A DNA stretch of 64,000 bases from Clarkia xantiana subsp. parviflora. Its lineage: Eukaryota; Streptophyta; Magnoliopsida; Myrtales; Onagraceae. The stretch is from assembly GCA_036873135.1 (NCBI GenBank), contig JAPTYO010000002.1, positions 47,669,452-47,733,451 of the forward strand, given 5' to 3'. Both the position numbers and the translations under genes were made by a program. The notes beneath the pieces are model-generated. The model was not told the DNA's origin, did not search any database, and saw only the letters and a program-made list of their open reading frames with translations. Positions 42,733 to 55,684 of the stretch are shown in pieces. Every line of letters starts with the position of its first letter. Position 1 is the stretch's first letter.

Positions 42733-42747
42733 GTTTGCCCCTCTTTT
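42733..42747 (-). other. Polypurine tract of element D
   Basis: On the minus strand AAAAGAGGGGCAAAC lies directly before the 3' LTR, which confirms the orientation of the element. Confidence 0.85.
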
Positions 42748-43023
42748 GACGGACTCCCGTAGAACGTGTTCGAAGGGGTTTGTCCAAAGACGAAGAAACA
42801 CTGATTTTGACCAGAAAGTATATTCTCTTCCAATTCTTCAAAGTCTTCAAGGTGGCTTATATGCTTATTCTGGTGCGGTAAGATAAAACCTCTGTCGGCG
42901 GGGCGCTTATTGGCGGTGCCTCCATCAGCGATTAAGAAAGTAAATCCTCCAGAGCTTATTGTCGGCGGTGCCCCTGTTGACGGTGCCTCCGTTGGCGGTA
43001 CAGAAAGTAAAGACCTCGATCGA

Positions 43024-43735
43024 CGATGCCTCCAGTGGCGTGCGGCAAGGAAAAGCCTCCAGTGGCGGTGCGGAAAGTAAAGCCTCCAGTGGCGTGCAGA
43101 AAAATAAAGCCTCCAATGGCGGTGCGGAAAGTAAAGCCTCCAGTGGCGTGCAGAAAAATAAAGCCTCCAGTGGCGTGCGGGAAAGTAAAGCCTCCAGTGG
43201 CGTGCAGAAAAATAAAGCCTCCAGTGGCGTGCGGGAAAGTAAAGCCTCCAGTGGCGTGCAGAAAAGTAAAGCCTCCAGTGGCGTGCGGGAAAGTAAAGCC
43301 TCCAGTGGCGTGCAGAAAAGTAAAGCCTCCAGTGGCGTGCGGGAAAGTAAAGCCTCCAGTGGGTGCGGGAAAGTAAAGCCTCCAGTGGCGTGCGAGAAAG
43401 TAAAGCCTCCAGTGACGTGCAGAAAAGTAAAGCCTCCAGTGGCGTGCGGAAAAGTAAAGCCTCCAGTGGAATGCAGAAAAGAAAAACCTCGATCGACGAT
43501 GCCTCCAGTGGCGTGCGACCAGGAAAAACCTCCAGTGGCGTACAGTAAGGTAAAAACCTGGATCGACGATGCCTCCAGTGGCGTGCGACAAGGAAAAACC
43601 TCCAGTGGCGGTGCGGAAAGTAAAGCCTCCAGTGGCGTGCAGAAAAGTAAAAACATAGATCGACGATGCCTCCAGTGGCGTCTGTTGGAGAAGGGCCTCT
43701 AGTGGCGTTGGTTGGATAGGGGCCTCGAGTGGCTT
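43024..43735 (-). repeat. 27-bp tandem array inside element D
   Basis: The unit reads GCCTCCAGTGGCGTGC(A/G)G followed by AAAAGTAAA on the plus strand, with variants. About 25 units are visible, sometimes interrupted by ATCGATCGACGAT-type segments that set up a higher-order pattern. The period is nine codons, so long open frames appear in several frames of both strands. Confidence 0.93.
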
Positions 43736-44048
43736 GACGACTTGAATGCATGTCCCTAATTTTTGCCTAAATTGCGCATGACGCGACAACTTAGCGGGAT
43801 CCTTTTTTTTTTTTTTTTTTTAATCTCTCATATCCTCTCCTTTTGCCATGGTCAAAATTTTATACCGTGCCCCTCGGTTTTCCTAATTTTTGCATGGATT
43901 GCCCATTGGGGTTTTTATTCCATCGGGATTTTGTTTTCTCTCCTATTGCCATGACTGCAATTTCTGAATTTGCTATCATGCCCCTCATTTCCTAATTTTG
44001 CCTAGGCTGCCCTTTCGGGTTTTCAACCTAACAGAAGCGCTCTTTTTT
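43736..44048 (-). other. Element D interior spacer
   Basis: A T-run (43803-43823) is followed by two imperfect copies of a segment with TTTTGCCATGGTCAAAATTT / TATTGCCATGACTGCAATTT and CCCCTC. No gene is visible. Confidence 0.5.
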
Positions 44049-45083
44049 GGTAGCTGATTAAACGGTGGCTGTGACCCGTACTTTATTTTCCGTCTCGATG
44101 CGAGATTATTTGTAGCCATTTGGAGGGTGGCTCTGATCCTTTTCTCACCGTCTTCAATGTCGCGAGAGCTCTTTTGATTTGTAGCCATTTGGAGGGTGGT
44201 TGTGGCCCTTTTATTTATTTCCATCGTCGATGTTCCGAGAGCGCTCTTTCGATTTGTAGCCGTTTTAAGGGTGGCTGTGGCCCTTTCAAATGATTTCCCG
44301 GCCTCTCAATATTCACGAGAATACTCTTTATAGGTAGCCATTTTGAGGGTGGCTATGGCCCTTTCAACAATCTCCCATCCTCTCAGGATTCGAGGAACAC
44401 TCTTTGTAGGTAGCCATTTTAGGGGTGGCTGTGGCCCTTTATTTTGTAGTCGTTTTTAGGGACGAATGTGGCCCTTTTTTAATTTCCCGCACTTAAAAGA
44501 TTCGCAGGGTCACTCTTTTATCTGTAACCGTTTGGAGGGTGGCTGTGGCCCTTTATTTTGTAGTCATTTTAGGGACGAATGTGGCCCTTTTTATTTTTCC
44601 GCCCACACAGGGTTCGCGGGGTCACTCTTGTATCTTTAGCCGTTTGGAGGGTGGCTGTGGCCCTTTCACTTATTCTCCGCTTTTTATGTTGCGGGAGCGC
44701 TCTTTATCTGTAACCATTTGAAGGGTGGTTGTGGCCCTTTATTTTGTAGTCGTTTTAGGGACGACTGTGGCCCTTTTTTATTTTCCCGCGCTTTCAAGAT
44801 TCGCGGGGTCACTCTTTTATCTTTAGCCGTTTGGAGGGTGGTTGTGGCCCTTTCACTTATTCTCCGCTTTTGATGTTGTGGGAACGCTCTTTATCTGTAG
44901 CCATTTGAAGGGTGACCGTGGCCCTTTTTTTTATAGTCATTTTAGGGATGACTGTGACCCTTTTATTTGTAGTTGATTTAGGAACAACTCTGACCCTTTT
45001 ATTGCTTCATTGCTCTCCAAGATTTGTACGAAGACTTTCTTTATTTTTCTGTAGCCGATTAAAGGGCGGCTGTGACCCTTAAT
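44049..45083 (-). repeat. Second tandem array of element D, about 100-120-bp units
   Basis: Units contain GTAGCCATTTGGAGGGTGGC, TGTGGCCCTTT and a spacer with CGCGGGGTCACTCTTT or GCGGGAGCGCTCTTT. About ten degenerate units are seen, with short sub-units (GTAGTCGTTTTAGGGACGAC) between them. Confidence 0.88.
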
Positions 45084-46390
45084 GGATTTTTTTTTTCTTC
45101 TTTTTTCATCTCACCTTTTGCCATGACTGCCCCTGCGGGTTTTCAATCATGCCCCTCTCCCTGACTTTTGCCTAGGTTTTCAACCTAGCGGGAATTTATT
45201 TTTTTCTCTCTTTTTGTTCTTTTTTCAAATGGAAATAAAATCTACAGAAACTAATCAACAACAACTATGTTACATGCCCCTAATAGCAGATTAAACCTTT
45301 TAATTTCTCAGAACTTCTCCGGAGGAAAACTTGTCAAATAAGTTGATTATGTCGATATCTTGAATGGAGGATCCTTTCAATGGGTGGACGACACCGACAA
45401 TAATTTCTTCTTCTTCTTCTTCTTCTTCTTCTTCCTTTCAAATGCTCTTTCATTAGCACGGTCGATCTTCATGGAATCTCGGTCTTTTTTAATAGGAACA
45501 TCTCTAGATGTCTTCTATCTTCAACCATGCTTGATCTTAACAGGAATGCCCCACGGCTACATCTGACTGGTTCATAATTCGTCGCATGCTGGACGAATGG
45601 CCTGATTAACGAACACACATGGATGGTGTTGAGTTTGGCACAGTAGTCCGCAAATGGTAAACTTAGGCATATATATCGTCCAAGGTATCTGGGATAAATT
45701 CGATAGCTGGCATAAGAATGGTCGGCGAGCGAAGGGCCGTACACGAGATGTGTTCTTCAGGAGTTTTGATTTGAATGATTATCCAAGCTGCACAATGAGT
45801 AAGGAAAAACTTAAATTTCGGGGATAAAAATGATCAAAACTTCTCTTACCTGGGAGTTGGATTTTTCAGTGGGCAATGTGCTCGCTATGCGACTGGACCT
45901 GCTGCATGTCCTGATTCTCCTGCTCCACAACTTGTATATGTACACCTACTGAAAAGTATATGCCCCTAGTGGCAGACTAAAAATTTCAGAACTTTTTTCG
46001 GAAAAGGATTCGGTTGATCGAGTCAAGCTACATTGATCGGCACATTGAATCTTCACGGGATTCTTGATGATCTCTTGAAATTTTCTCATCTCCTGACATG
46101 TCCGATCTCAATGGGAGATGCCCCATGGTTATTGCTGAATGGTTTAAACCTGGCCACATAACAGTTGTATACCTCGTCTTGGAAAGCGTATGAATTTCAC
46201 ACATGGTAGGTGAAATTTTCATGGAAACTCTTCGAAGCGCTCACGTTTCACACGGTTGCGGCATTGGTTGCAGTGGTCATCCGACCTTGTGCATCTGGAT
46301 GAATGCATGTTCTTTTTTTGTTGCCCCATTTAGTCGGCATAACTTGTGTGTACATGATACCTTAACCAAGGGTACCTGAAAAGAGTGAAT
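45084..46390 (-). repeat. Element D two-copy block
   Basis: A segment starting ATGCCCCTAATAGCAGATTA near 45275 recurs as ATGCCCCTAGTGGCAGACTA near 45960. Both copies continue with TCAGAACTT, GGAAAA, a TTGAT/GTCGA segment and TCTTCA...GGAAT/GGGAT. The copies are diverged. A (TTC)n run lies at 45404-45435. No gene is visible. Confidence 0.7.
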
Positions 46391-48720
46391 GAAAAATCAG
46401 TGTAGAGAATATGAGAAATCATGCATGATTTTTTGAAAACTCTAATGTCATTCATTTCATAATTTTGATTACTTTTTTGAAAAGGAATCAAAATTTATGA
46501 TAAAATGTGTTTTGCGCCATCATGGAGTTTACTTACTTTGCTGAGTGCATTATCTGGCTCAACGCGAGACAAATGCTCAAAACAAAGTTTTTTTCAAAAA
46601 GGTTTTCTCGTTCTTTGTTTAAACTCGAATAGTAGCACTCAACTGCACAGTTAAACTATTTTCTCAAAAAAGAATCAAAACTCCCATTTTTTAAATGCTC
46701 GCTCATGCGAATGTTGAAATGACGATCTTGCCAAAAAAGGTGCAATACACCTTGGATAAAACGAATGACACTTTGAGTTTTTTTTTTTTTAATGCTCATG
46801 CATGCTCGAAATTTGAAATTCTACTGTTAAGAAAGTTACAACTTACAACATAATCTGAATGATGCATATGAAATGCAATTTTGAAAGTTAAAATTCTATT
46901 CTAAGAAATTCACAACTTACAACAGTTTACCTGAATAATGCATATGAAATGCATATTTTGAAATGAAAATTTCAGGTGGATTTTTTTTTAAATAATGCAA
47001 TTGAGATGCATGTGTGAATTTGAAAGTTTTATAGCTAAAAAATAACTCACAGTTTACCTGAAATGTTTTTTATATAAAAAATAAAATGCATATTGAATGC
47101 ATGCTTTAAAAAAATCAGGTAAAAAGGTTTTTTGAAAATGATGCATATGCAATTGATGTTTGAATTTAAAAACCTCTAAAAGCCAAAAAGGAATTACAAA
47201 TTTTCCTAATTTAAAAAAATGATGCACATTGAATGCACTAACAGAAATTTACAACTTATATGAAAAAAATTCCAAAAAATAATGCGTATGAAACACACGC
47301 TTGAAATAAAACATTCTGGTAAGTAGTTTTGAAAACAACACATGGAATACATGTTTGAAACTAAATGTTCTACGACTAAGAATGTGTACAGTCTATCAAC
47401 ATATTATTTTTCCTAAAACAATGCACATGCGATGCACATGAGATGCATACTTGAGATGAAAGTTCTACAATCAAGATAATTTACAAGTTATCTGAAAAGA
47501 TTTTTTTGTTTTTTTTTTCAACGAGGAAAAAAAAAAATCAATGCATCTTGGTTGCTCAAAATTAAGAATCAGGCGAAATTTTTTTTTTTAAAGGATGCAT
47601 ATGAGATGCACAAAAATAAATACAAGATGCAAACTTAAAAATAAAAGTTCTACAACTGAGAAAAATTACAACTTAGCTGAAAGTTTTTTTCAAAAATAAT
47701 GTATATGACATGCACGTTTTTTGATTAAAAATTCAGATAAAATGTTTTTTTTTTAAACAAAGAGCCCTAAAACTAAGAGAGCTTACTGTTTATCTAAAAA
47801 GTTTTTTTAAAAATTAATGCATATTGGATGCATTATTAAAAATAAAACAATTCAGTTAAACAGTTTTTTTTAAAAAATGATGCATATGGAATGCATGTTC
47901 GAAATTAGAAGCTTTAACAGTTAAAGCGGAATTACAAATTTTCCTAAATAAAATTTTTTTGTTTTTTTTTAAGCAATGCATATACAATACACTAACCAAA
48001 ATTACGACTTACCTGAAAAGTCTTTTTAAAAAATAATGCGTACAAAACACATGTTAAAAATAAAAATTCAGGTAAGAGGTTTTTTTTAAAAAAAAAAATG
48101 CATATGAAATGCATGTTCGAAAGGAAGCTCCAATAGCTAAAGAAATTAATTTTTCTGAAATGTTTTTTTTTAAGTAATGCATACGTAACGCACTAGCAAA
48201 AATTACAACTTACTTGAGGGTTTTTTTTTTAAAAAATAATGCGCATGAGATGCATATTTAGAATAAAAATTTAGGAAAATGTTTTTTTTTAAAAAAACAA
48301 TGCATCTGAAACACATGTCTAGAAATAAAAATCTACAACTTAGGGATTAACTACTTAGCTAAAAATGTTTTTTTTTCCTGAAAATAACGTATACAAAATG
48401 CATTTTAAAATTAGAAGCTCTAATAGCTAATTTTTTTTTTTAAAAAAATAATATGCAAATGATGTGTTAATTATGAATTACAACTTACCTGGTTTTTCCA
48501 ATAATGCGCATGAAACACATATTTTAGAATAAAATTTAGGTAAGAGTTTTTTTAAAACCGTGCATAAGGAACGTACGTTTGAAATGAGAGTTCTACCAAA
48601 GAGACATGTTGCAAATATGATTTTTGTTTTTGTTTTTTTAAGATATAATGGGATGCATGCTCAAAAATAAAAATTACACAGTTTAAAAAACTTACATTTA
48701 ACCTGATAAATTAAAAAAAA
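46391..48720 (-). repeat. Third array of element D, about 100-bp degenerate units rich in ATGCAT
   Basis: Units contain AATGCATATGAAATGCATG, then GAAATAAAAATTCTACAACT, AAGAAATTACAACTTACCTGA, and a run of T then A. About 20 units are visible between 46780 and 48690, each with indels. Base composition is strongly AT-rich and the short palindromes ATGCAT and CATATG recur throughout. Confidence 0.85.
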
Positions 48721-49138
48721 AAAAAAACTACGGATAAACACGACATGTTAGGGGCGGTAAAAATGTGTGGCTTTGTTCTACAATGTAGGTTCCACTGATA
48801 GGTTCCCGAAAATGTGGTTTCCTCCCCCCCACCATAGGGATCCCGAGACCTTCACAAGCGAGTGGAGTTTTTCCGAGTCGTACCAGCGGCCCAGCCGCTC
48901 CGGTCGTACGGTACTAAACCTCCGCGGTTCCTAGTCGCCATGGGTTTTAGGCGTTTTGGAGATTACACTAAAGTAGGTGTGTGCGAATTCAAACAATGCC
49001 ACAAAAAAATGTTAGTTAATGACTCTAAAAATATGTACCTGTCACATAAAAAAAACAAAGTTAGAATGGTGAAAATAATAAAAAATAAAAACTCGAAAAC
49101 ATGGCAATAAGCGAATACAATGAGCCCGTACCCTCTTG
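48721..49138 (-). other. Element D 5' leader
   Basis: This is the stretch next to the primer site and would be the 5' untranslated region, where a packaging signal would be expected. It has a GC-rich part (48830-48960) between AT-rich flanks. An 82-codon open frame on the plus strand (48862-49110) is antisense to the element and has no domain. Confidence 0.6.
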
Positions 49139-49156
49139 TCCCCAGCAGAGTCGCCA
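49139..49156 (-). other. Primer binding site of element D
   Basis: On the minus strand TGGCGACTCTGCTGGGGA lies four bases from the LTR. It resembles the complement of a tRNA-Arg 3' end (GGGGACTCC/GCGACTCC type) and is the kind of site reported in Ogre-like elements. It differs from the primer sites of the other elements in the window. Confidence 0.85.
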
Positions 49157-49159
49157 AAT

Positions 49160-50786
<1,627 letters not shown>

Positions 50787-50791
50787 ACGGC

Positions 50792-50930
50792 AGTTAACGA
50801 CAATCATGGTAACAAGCATTAAATATCTCAAAAATATTTGCTAAGTGTTTTATCATGATTGTAGACAACATATGAGCTCAATGAACAATGATCAATATAA
50901 CGACAAACAATTATGTCCGGACACCAGCTA
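50792..50930 (+). other. Element A 3' region between D and C
   Basis: A short piece of element A with AAAAATATTTGCTAAGTGTT, a variant of its recurring motif. No gene is present. Confidence 0.75.
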
Positions 50931-50935
50931 ACAAT

Positions 50936-51769
50936 TTATGGATATGTGTCCAATTCGCGTTCGTATTTATATTCCGGGCCCCGTAAACACGTCAAAATTA
51001 CATCACGACTTGAAAAACGTCTCCCAAAGGGTCAAAACGGTCCGGAAGCGCGTTACGCGCGTCCGGACCGGACCTCCGGATTGCGCGGCAAGCCGGACCT
51101 CGCCGAATTGCCCAAATTCGACGAGGTCCGGATTGCACTACGGGTATTGCGCGATTACCGATTACGAGATTACCGTTACGTGTAGAGAAGTCAAGTTCGC
51201 TTATTGCCAATATTGATGACGGTTACCGCTTGCTTTTGAACCGTCATCAAACCGCTTTAAAACCGGGTCCGGTCCCAAGGAAGCCTATAAATAGGAGGCC
51301 TTGGCCACCCATTTTGACACATCCTCTCATTTTCCCAACTTTGGTATTTTGAGCTCTGACTTCTCTCTAGAAACACTTTCTCTCTCTAAGATTACCTTTT
51401 AGCCCTATTGTGACTTAGGCATCGGAGAGGGCTCCACTAGCACCACCTCCCCCCCCCCCCCCCCTCTCTGTGCTAGTACTGGCCCTTCGTGCAGGAACCG
51501 GCGCCCCAGACGTTCGGACTTGTGCACAGATCATCGTTGCCCGAGACTCAGACGCCTCTTGAGACACAACCGCCTTTTGAGACTCAGACGCCTCCTGAGA
51601 CACAACCGCCTTTTGAGACACAGACCTTTCCAAGACTCAGCGATAAAACCGAACACTCGTCAGTGGCACAAGGCGAAAACCTCTTCCAGATGAAGGGTGG
51701 CAGCCCGAAAACCCGCTCAAGCATTCAGACAGACACGTCCCCACGACCTAGTTCATCCAGGACGCAACA
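50936..51769 (+). repeat. 5' LTR of element C (834 bp)
   Basis: It starts TTATGGATATG where the 3' LTR has TGATGGATATG, so the terminal TG has mutated. It ends GGACGCAACA. TATA box TATAAATA at 51286-51293; TTAGGCATCGGAGAGGG at 51415-51431. A run of C at 51451-51465 and repeats of GAGACACAACCGCCTTTT and GAGACTCAGACGCCTCCT lie near its end. Confidence 0.93.
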
Positions 51770-51770
51770 T

Positions 51771-51788
51771 TGGCACCGTCTGCGTGAT
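51771..51788 (+). other. Primer binding site of element C
   Basis: TGGCACCGTCTGCGTGAT begins two bases after the LTR. It has TGGCACC where the other gypsy-type elements here have TGGCGCC, a C-to-T type change on the other strand. Confidence 0.82.
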
Positions 51789-51818
51789 TCGTACAAAAAG
51801 CTATCATACCGCAAAGTC

Positions 51819-52379
51819 ATGACGAGTTATCACAACGCTCTCAATAAGGCCAATCCGTCAGAAACCAGGAAGCGCTTTAGATGGCGTAAAAAGTCTATAA
51901 TGTCTCCTGTGCCAACAAGCAGTGTGCCATCCGCACAGCACGGCCCAAAATTTCCTGGCATCCACGTGATACATGGAGGCTTTGGAGCAGGAGGCGAAAC
52001 GTCATACGAAAGAGAAATATACGCTTCCCCGATGATCCATGAGCCCAGAGGCAGTCAGCACGAAGACATTGTCATAGAAGATGCCATTGGCTTTTCTTCA
52101 GAAGACAAAACGCACATAACATTTCCGCATAATGACGCCTTAGTCATAACCATGACAATCGACGGCATGGACATCAAGCGTATCTTGGTCGACGGAGGAA
52201 GTTCACCCAACATCATCACAAAAGACGTCATCGTAGCTCTGGGGAGAAAGAAGAATGTCAACAGAATGAATTCACCCTTAGTGGGATTCATGGAAGATGC
52301 AAGTTACCCTTAGTGATCCATAACACTACCAGTTATACTGGGAGAAGGCAACTCACGTCTCCAAATAGAAGTACTATTT
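51819..52379 (+). pseudogene. Element C gag leader fused to protease
   Basis: The ATG at 51819 corresponds to the gag start of B. After about 35 residues of leader (PVPTSSVPSAQHG) the sequence jumps to the linker HVIHGGFGAGGETSYEREIY, so the capsid and knuckle are deleted. The protease follows: [20 protein letters not shown] and [12 protein letters not shown]. Two adjacent stops (TAG TGA, 52311-52316) stand where related copies have L-G in SYPLGVITLP; the same frame continues as SITLPVILGEG. Confidence 0.87.
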
Positions 52380-54809
52380 GTGGTAGTACAAAAACTTAAC
52401 GCATACAATGGTATCTTAGGATACGCAACCATGAATGCGTGGGGAATGGTGCCATCAACGGCACACCAGAAGATCAAATTCCCAACTGCAGCCGGAATCG
52501 GTGAAGTCAAAGGAGACCAACTATTATCAAAGGATTGTTACAATGTGGCAATCCAAAATAACGTCAAGCCAAACAAGGATGACATGCCCATCATTGATGA
52601 TGATCCAAGAGAAGGCCGTGCCCGACCGGCCCCAGTAGAAGAGTTAAAGCAAATAAAGATCGAAGAGCCAGACAGAATGGTCCAAATTGGAGCATCCTTG
52701 TCAGAAGATGAAGTGATAGAAATCACAGCACTCCTCAAAGAGTACAAAGAGTTATTCGCATGGTCACCAAGCGACATGCCTGGAATAAGCGCAGACGTCA
52801 TTTCTCATAAGCTCAACATCAAGCCGGGAACTCGGGCAATAGCCCAGAAACTTCGACCCCTCGGGGGCAACAAGAAACTGGCAATCAGAGAAGAAGTGGG
52901 AAGACTGCTTGACGCAGGATTCATTGAAGAATCAAGATACCAAACATGGGTGGCAAACCCAGTGTTGGTACCTAAATCAAGCGGCAAATTAAGAATGTGC
53001 ATCGATTACAGAGATCTCAACAATGCATGCCCCAAGGATTCATATCCTCTCCCAAGAATCGACCAACTAGTCGATGCCACCGCCGGCCATGAATTAATGT
53101 CCGTAATGGATGCATACTCAGGATACAACCAGATCCCGATGTTCAAAGGTGATGCACCGCATACTGCATTCTATGCAGATAGCGAAATATACAACTACAC
53201 GGTGATGCCATTCGGCTTGATCAATGCGGGAGCAATATACCAGCGAATGGTCAACACCATCTTCGGCGATCTAATCGGAACGAAAATGGAGGCATACGTG
53301 GATGACATGGTCGTGAAGTCAACCAAAAGGCGCAACCATGTTGACGACCTATGAGCAATCTTCAAAAGAATGCGTGAATATCAAGTCTGCCTGAATCCAA
53401 CAAAGTGTGCTTTCGGCGTACAATCAGGAAAATTCCTGGGATTCATGGTGAGCCAGAGAGGGATAGAGGCTAACCCAGAGAAGGTGAGGGCAATTGAAGA
53501 AATGGAGTCCCCAAATAAACATAAGGAAGTCCAACAACTAAATGGCCGCCTAGCAGCCTTAAACTGATTCCTTGCCAGGATAGGCGACAAGGCACTCCCT
53601 TTCTTTGAAGTCTTGCGCGCAAACAAGAAGTTTGAATGGACACCAGTATGTGAAGAGGCCTTCCAGCAATTAAAACAACACCTGCGCACACTGCCAGCAT
53701 TGGCAAAACCGATACAAGGCGAACCCTTATTCCTGTACATATCGGTGAGCAACACGGCTGTCAGCTCAGTCCTTGTCAAACAAAAAGGGACTACCCAGCT
53801 CCCAGTATACTACGTAAGCAAGATACTCGCAAAGTACGAGATAAACTACATGCCAATCGAGAAATACCTGTACGCGCTTATAATAGCAGCAAGGAAACTG
53901 AGGCCATACTTCCACGCACACGAAGTAACAGTCTTAACAGACCAACCCCTAAAGCACATCCTGTCAAATCCAAACATGTCAGGAAAGCTAACAAAGTGGT
54001 CGGTGGGGTTAAGTGAATTCCGCATTCATTTTGCTCCTCGAACGGCGATCAAGGGGCAAGCATTGACAGACTTCATTGCAGAATTCACCGGGATAACACC
54101 CGACACAGATGCCCAAGTCGGACCTCAACAAATTGAAGAACATACTAAAGTATGGCAAATGTACACCGACGGGTCTTCAAACGTAGGAGGATCAGGTGCC
54201 GGATTCCTCCTAATACCACCCGATGGATCTAATCCGTTGAAGTATGCTCTAAACTTAACATTTAGAGCAACAAACAACGAGGAGGAGTACGAGGCATTGA
54301 TAACTGGCTTAAGAATTGCAAAAGGTGTTGGAGTTAAACACCTAAGAGTGAAGTGCGATTCACAGTTAGTTGTCAATCAAGTTAAAGGCGAATACGCGGC
54401 AAAGTCAGAAAATATGCAAAAATACCTGGGGCAAGCAAAAGACCTCATCACAAGCTTCGATACCTTTGACATTATCGCGGTGCCTAGAGAAGAAAATCAA
54501 GAAGCTGATGCCTTGAGCAAGTTCGCACAAGGCAATGAACAAGGCAAAGAAACGCATTTCGTGGAAAACAGAATCTTGTCAATAATTGACAAATTCGAAG
54601 TCTTGTGCATCAATCCAGATCCAGATTGGATGACCCCAATATTGGCATGTCTCAAAGACCACAAGCTCCCCGAAGACAAAGTTCAAGCCCAAAAAATCCA
54701 GAGACAAGCTGTCAATTACGCGTTGATAGATGACGAGCTTTACAAGAGAGGATTTTCAACCCCATACCTAAAGTGTATCACCTTCCGGGAAGGCCAGCCG
54801 CGGAGCTAA
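52380..54809 (+). pseudogene. pol: Element C RT and two RNase H domains
   Basis: The frame is the same as that of the gag-protease piece. RT has WSPSDMPGISADVISHKLN, LRMCIDYRDLNNACPKDSYP, YNYTVMPFGLINAG and YVDDMVVK. TGA stops occur at 53352-53354 and 53565-53567; the second is the codon for arginine in LNRFL-type sequences (CGA to TGA). RNase H 1 has LFLYISVSNTAVSSVLVK, without the first aspartate. RNase H 2 has YTDGSSNVGGSGAG, NNEEEYEAL, VKCDSQL and QEADALSKFA, with all acidic residues. The frame ends at TFREGQPRS, shortly after GFSTPYLKC, where the integrase zinc finger should begin. Confidence 0.92.
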
Positions 54810-55684
54810 GCCCAATTGCAAGTTCCTGGCCATTCGCACAATGGGGGATCGATTTGGTGGGCCCACTTCCAAAATCAAAAGGCCAAACCAAGTACATTGT
54901 CGTCGCAATCGACTACTTTTCAAAGTGGATCGAGGCAAAGGAATTGGCACGAACAACCGATGCACAAATAATGGATTTCATCCGAAATCACATCATCGCA
55001 CGATACGGAGTTCCAAAGGTGCTAATCAGCGACAACGGACCACAATTCAAGAGCTCAAGGCTTCAAACATTTTGCGAAAGACTCAACATTAACCACCGTT
55101 TCGCATCAGTCCGCCATGCTCAAACCAACGGACAAGTCGAAGCCGCCAACAAGACTGTCCTAGACGGTCTCAAGAAAAGAGTGCATGCATTAAAAGGAGG
55201 ATGGGCAGAAGAGCTTAGCAGTGTGCTGTGGGCACTACGAACAACTCCAAAGGAGTCAACCGGAGAAACACCATTCAGTCTGGTGTATGGAACGGAAGCA
55301 GTCGCTCCCATCGAAATTGCTGTCACACCTTACCGCACAACCCATTTCAACGCCCAAGCCAACGAAGTAGACATGCGTCTAGACCTAGACCTGGCTGAAG
55401 AAAAAAGGCGTAACTCCGAACATAATCAGGCACGCATGCGTTTGATAACTGCAAGATATTACAACAGGAAGGTGAAAGAAATACAATTCCATGTCGGAGA
55501 AATGGTGTGGAGAAAGAATGAGTTCTCACATCTCGATCAAATCAACAAGATGTCTCCAAAATGGGAAGACCCTTACAAGGTCATATCCATCCCGTATATC
55601 AACGCATACCGCCTTGAAGATGCAAATGGCAATGCCTCTAAGAACACGTTTAGTGGAGGAAACTTGAAGAAATTCCACGGATGA
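54773..55684 (+). pseudogene. pol: Element C integrase core and C-terminus
   Basis: The 304-codon frame starts with LPGRPAAELSPIASSWPFAQ, which follows directly on KC in the preceding frame; the HHCC zinc finger is deleted with a shift of frame at about 54775. The catalytic core is complete: WGIDLVGPLPK, VLISDNGPQFKSS and NGQVEAANKTVLDGLKKR give D, D and E. The C-terminal module GEMVWRKNEFSHLDQINK and MSPKWEDPYKVI is present, ending NLKKFHG. The stop at 55682-55684 is the natural end of pol. Confidence 0.92.

Noticed and set aside
42714..43789. Overlapping open frames of 240-345 codons on both strands.
   Set aside because: They are the six-frame reading of a 27-bp tandem repeat whose period is a multiple of three. 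No start context, domain or codon bias supports a gene.
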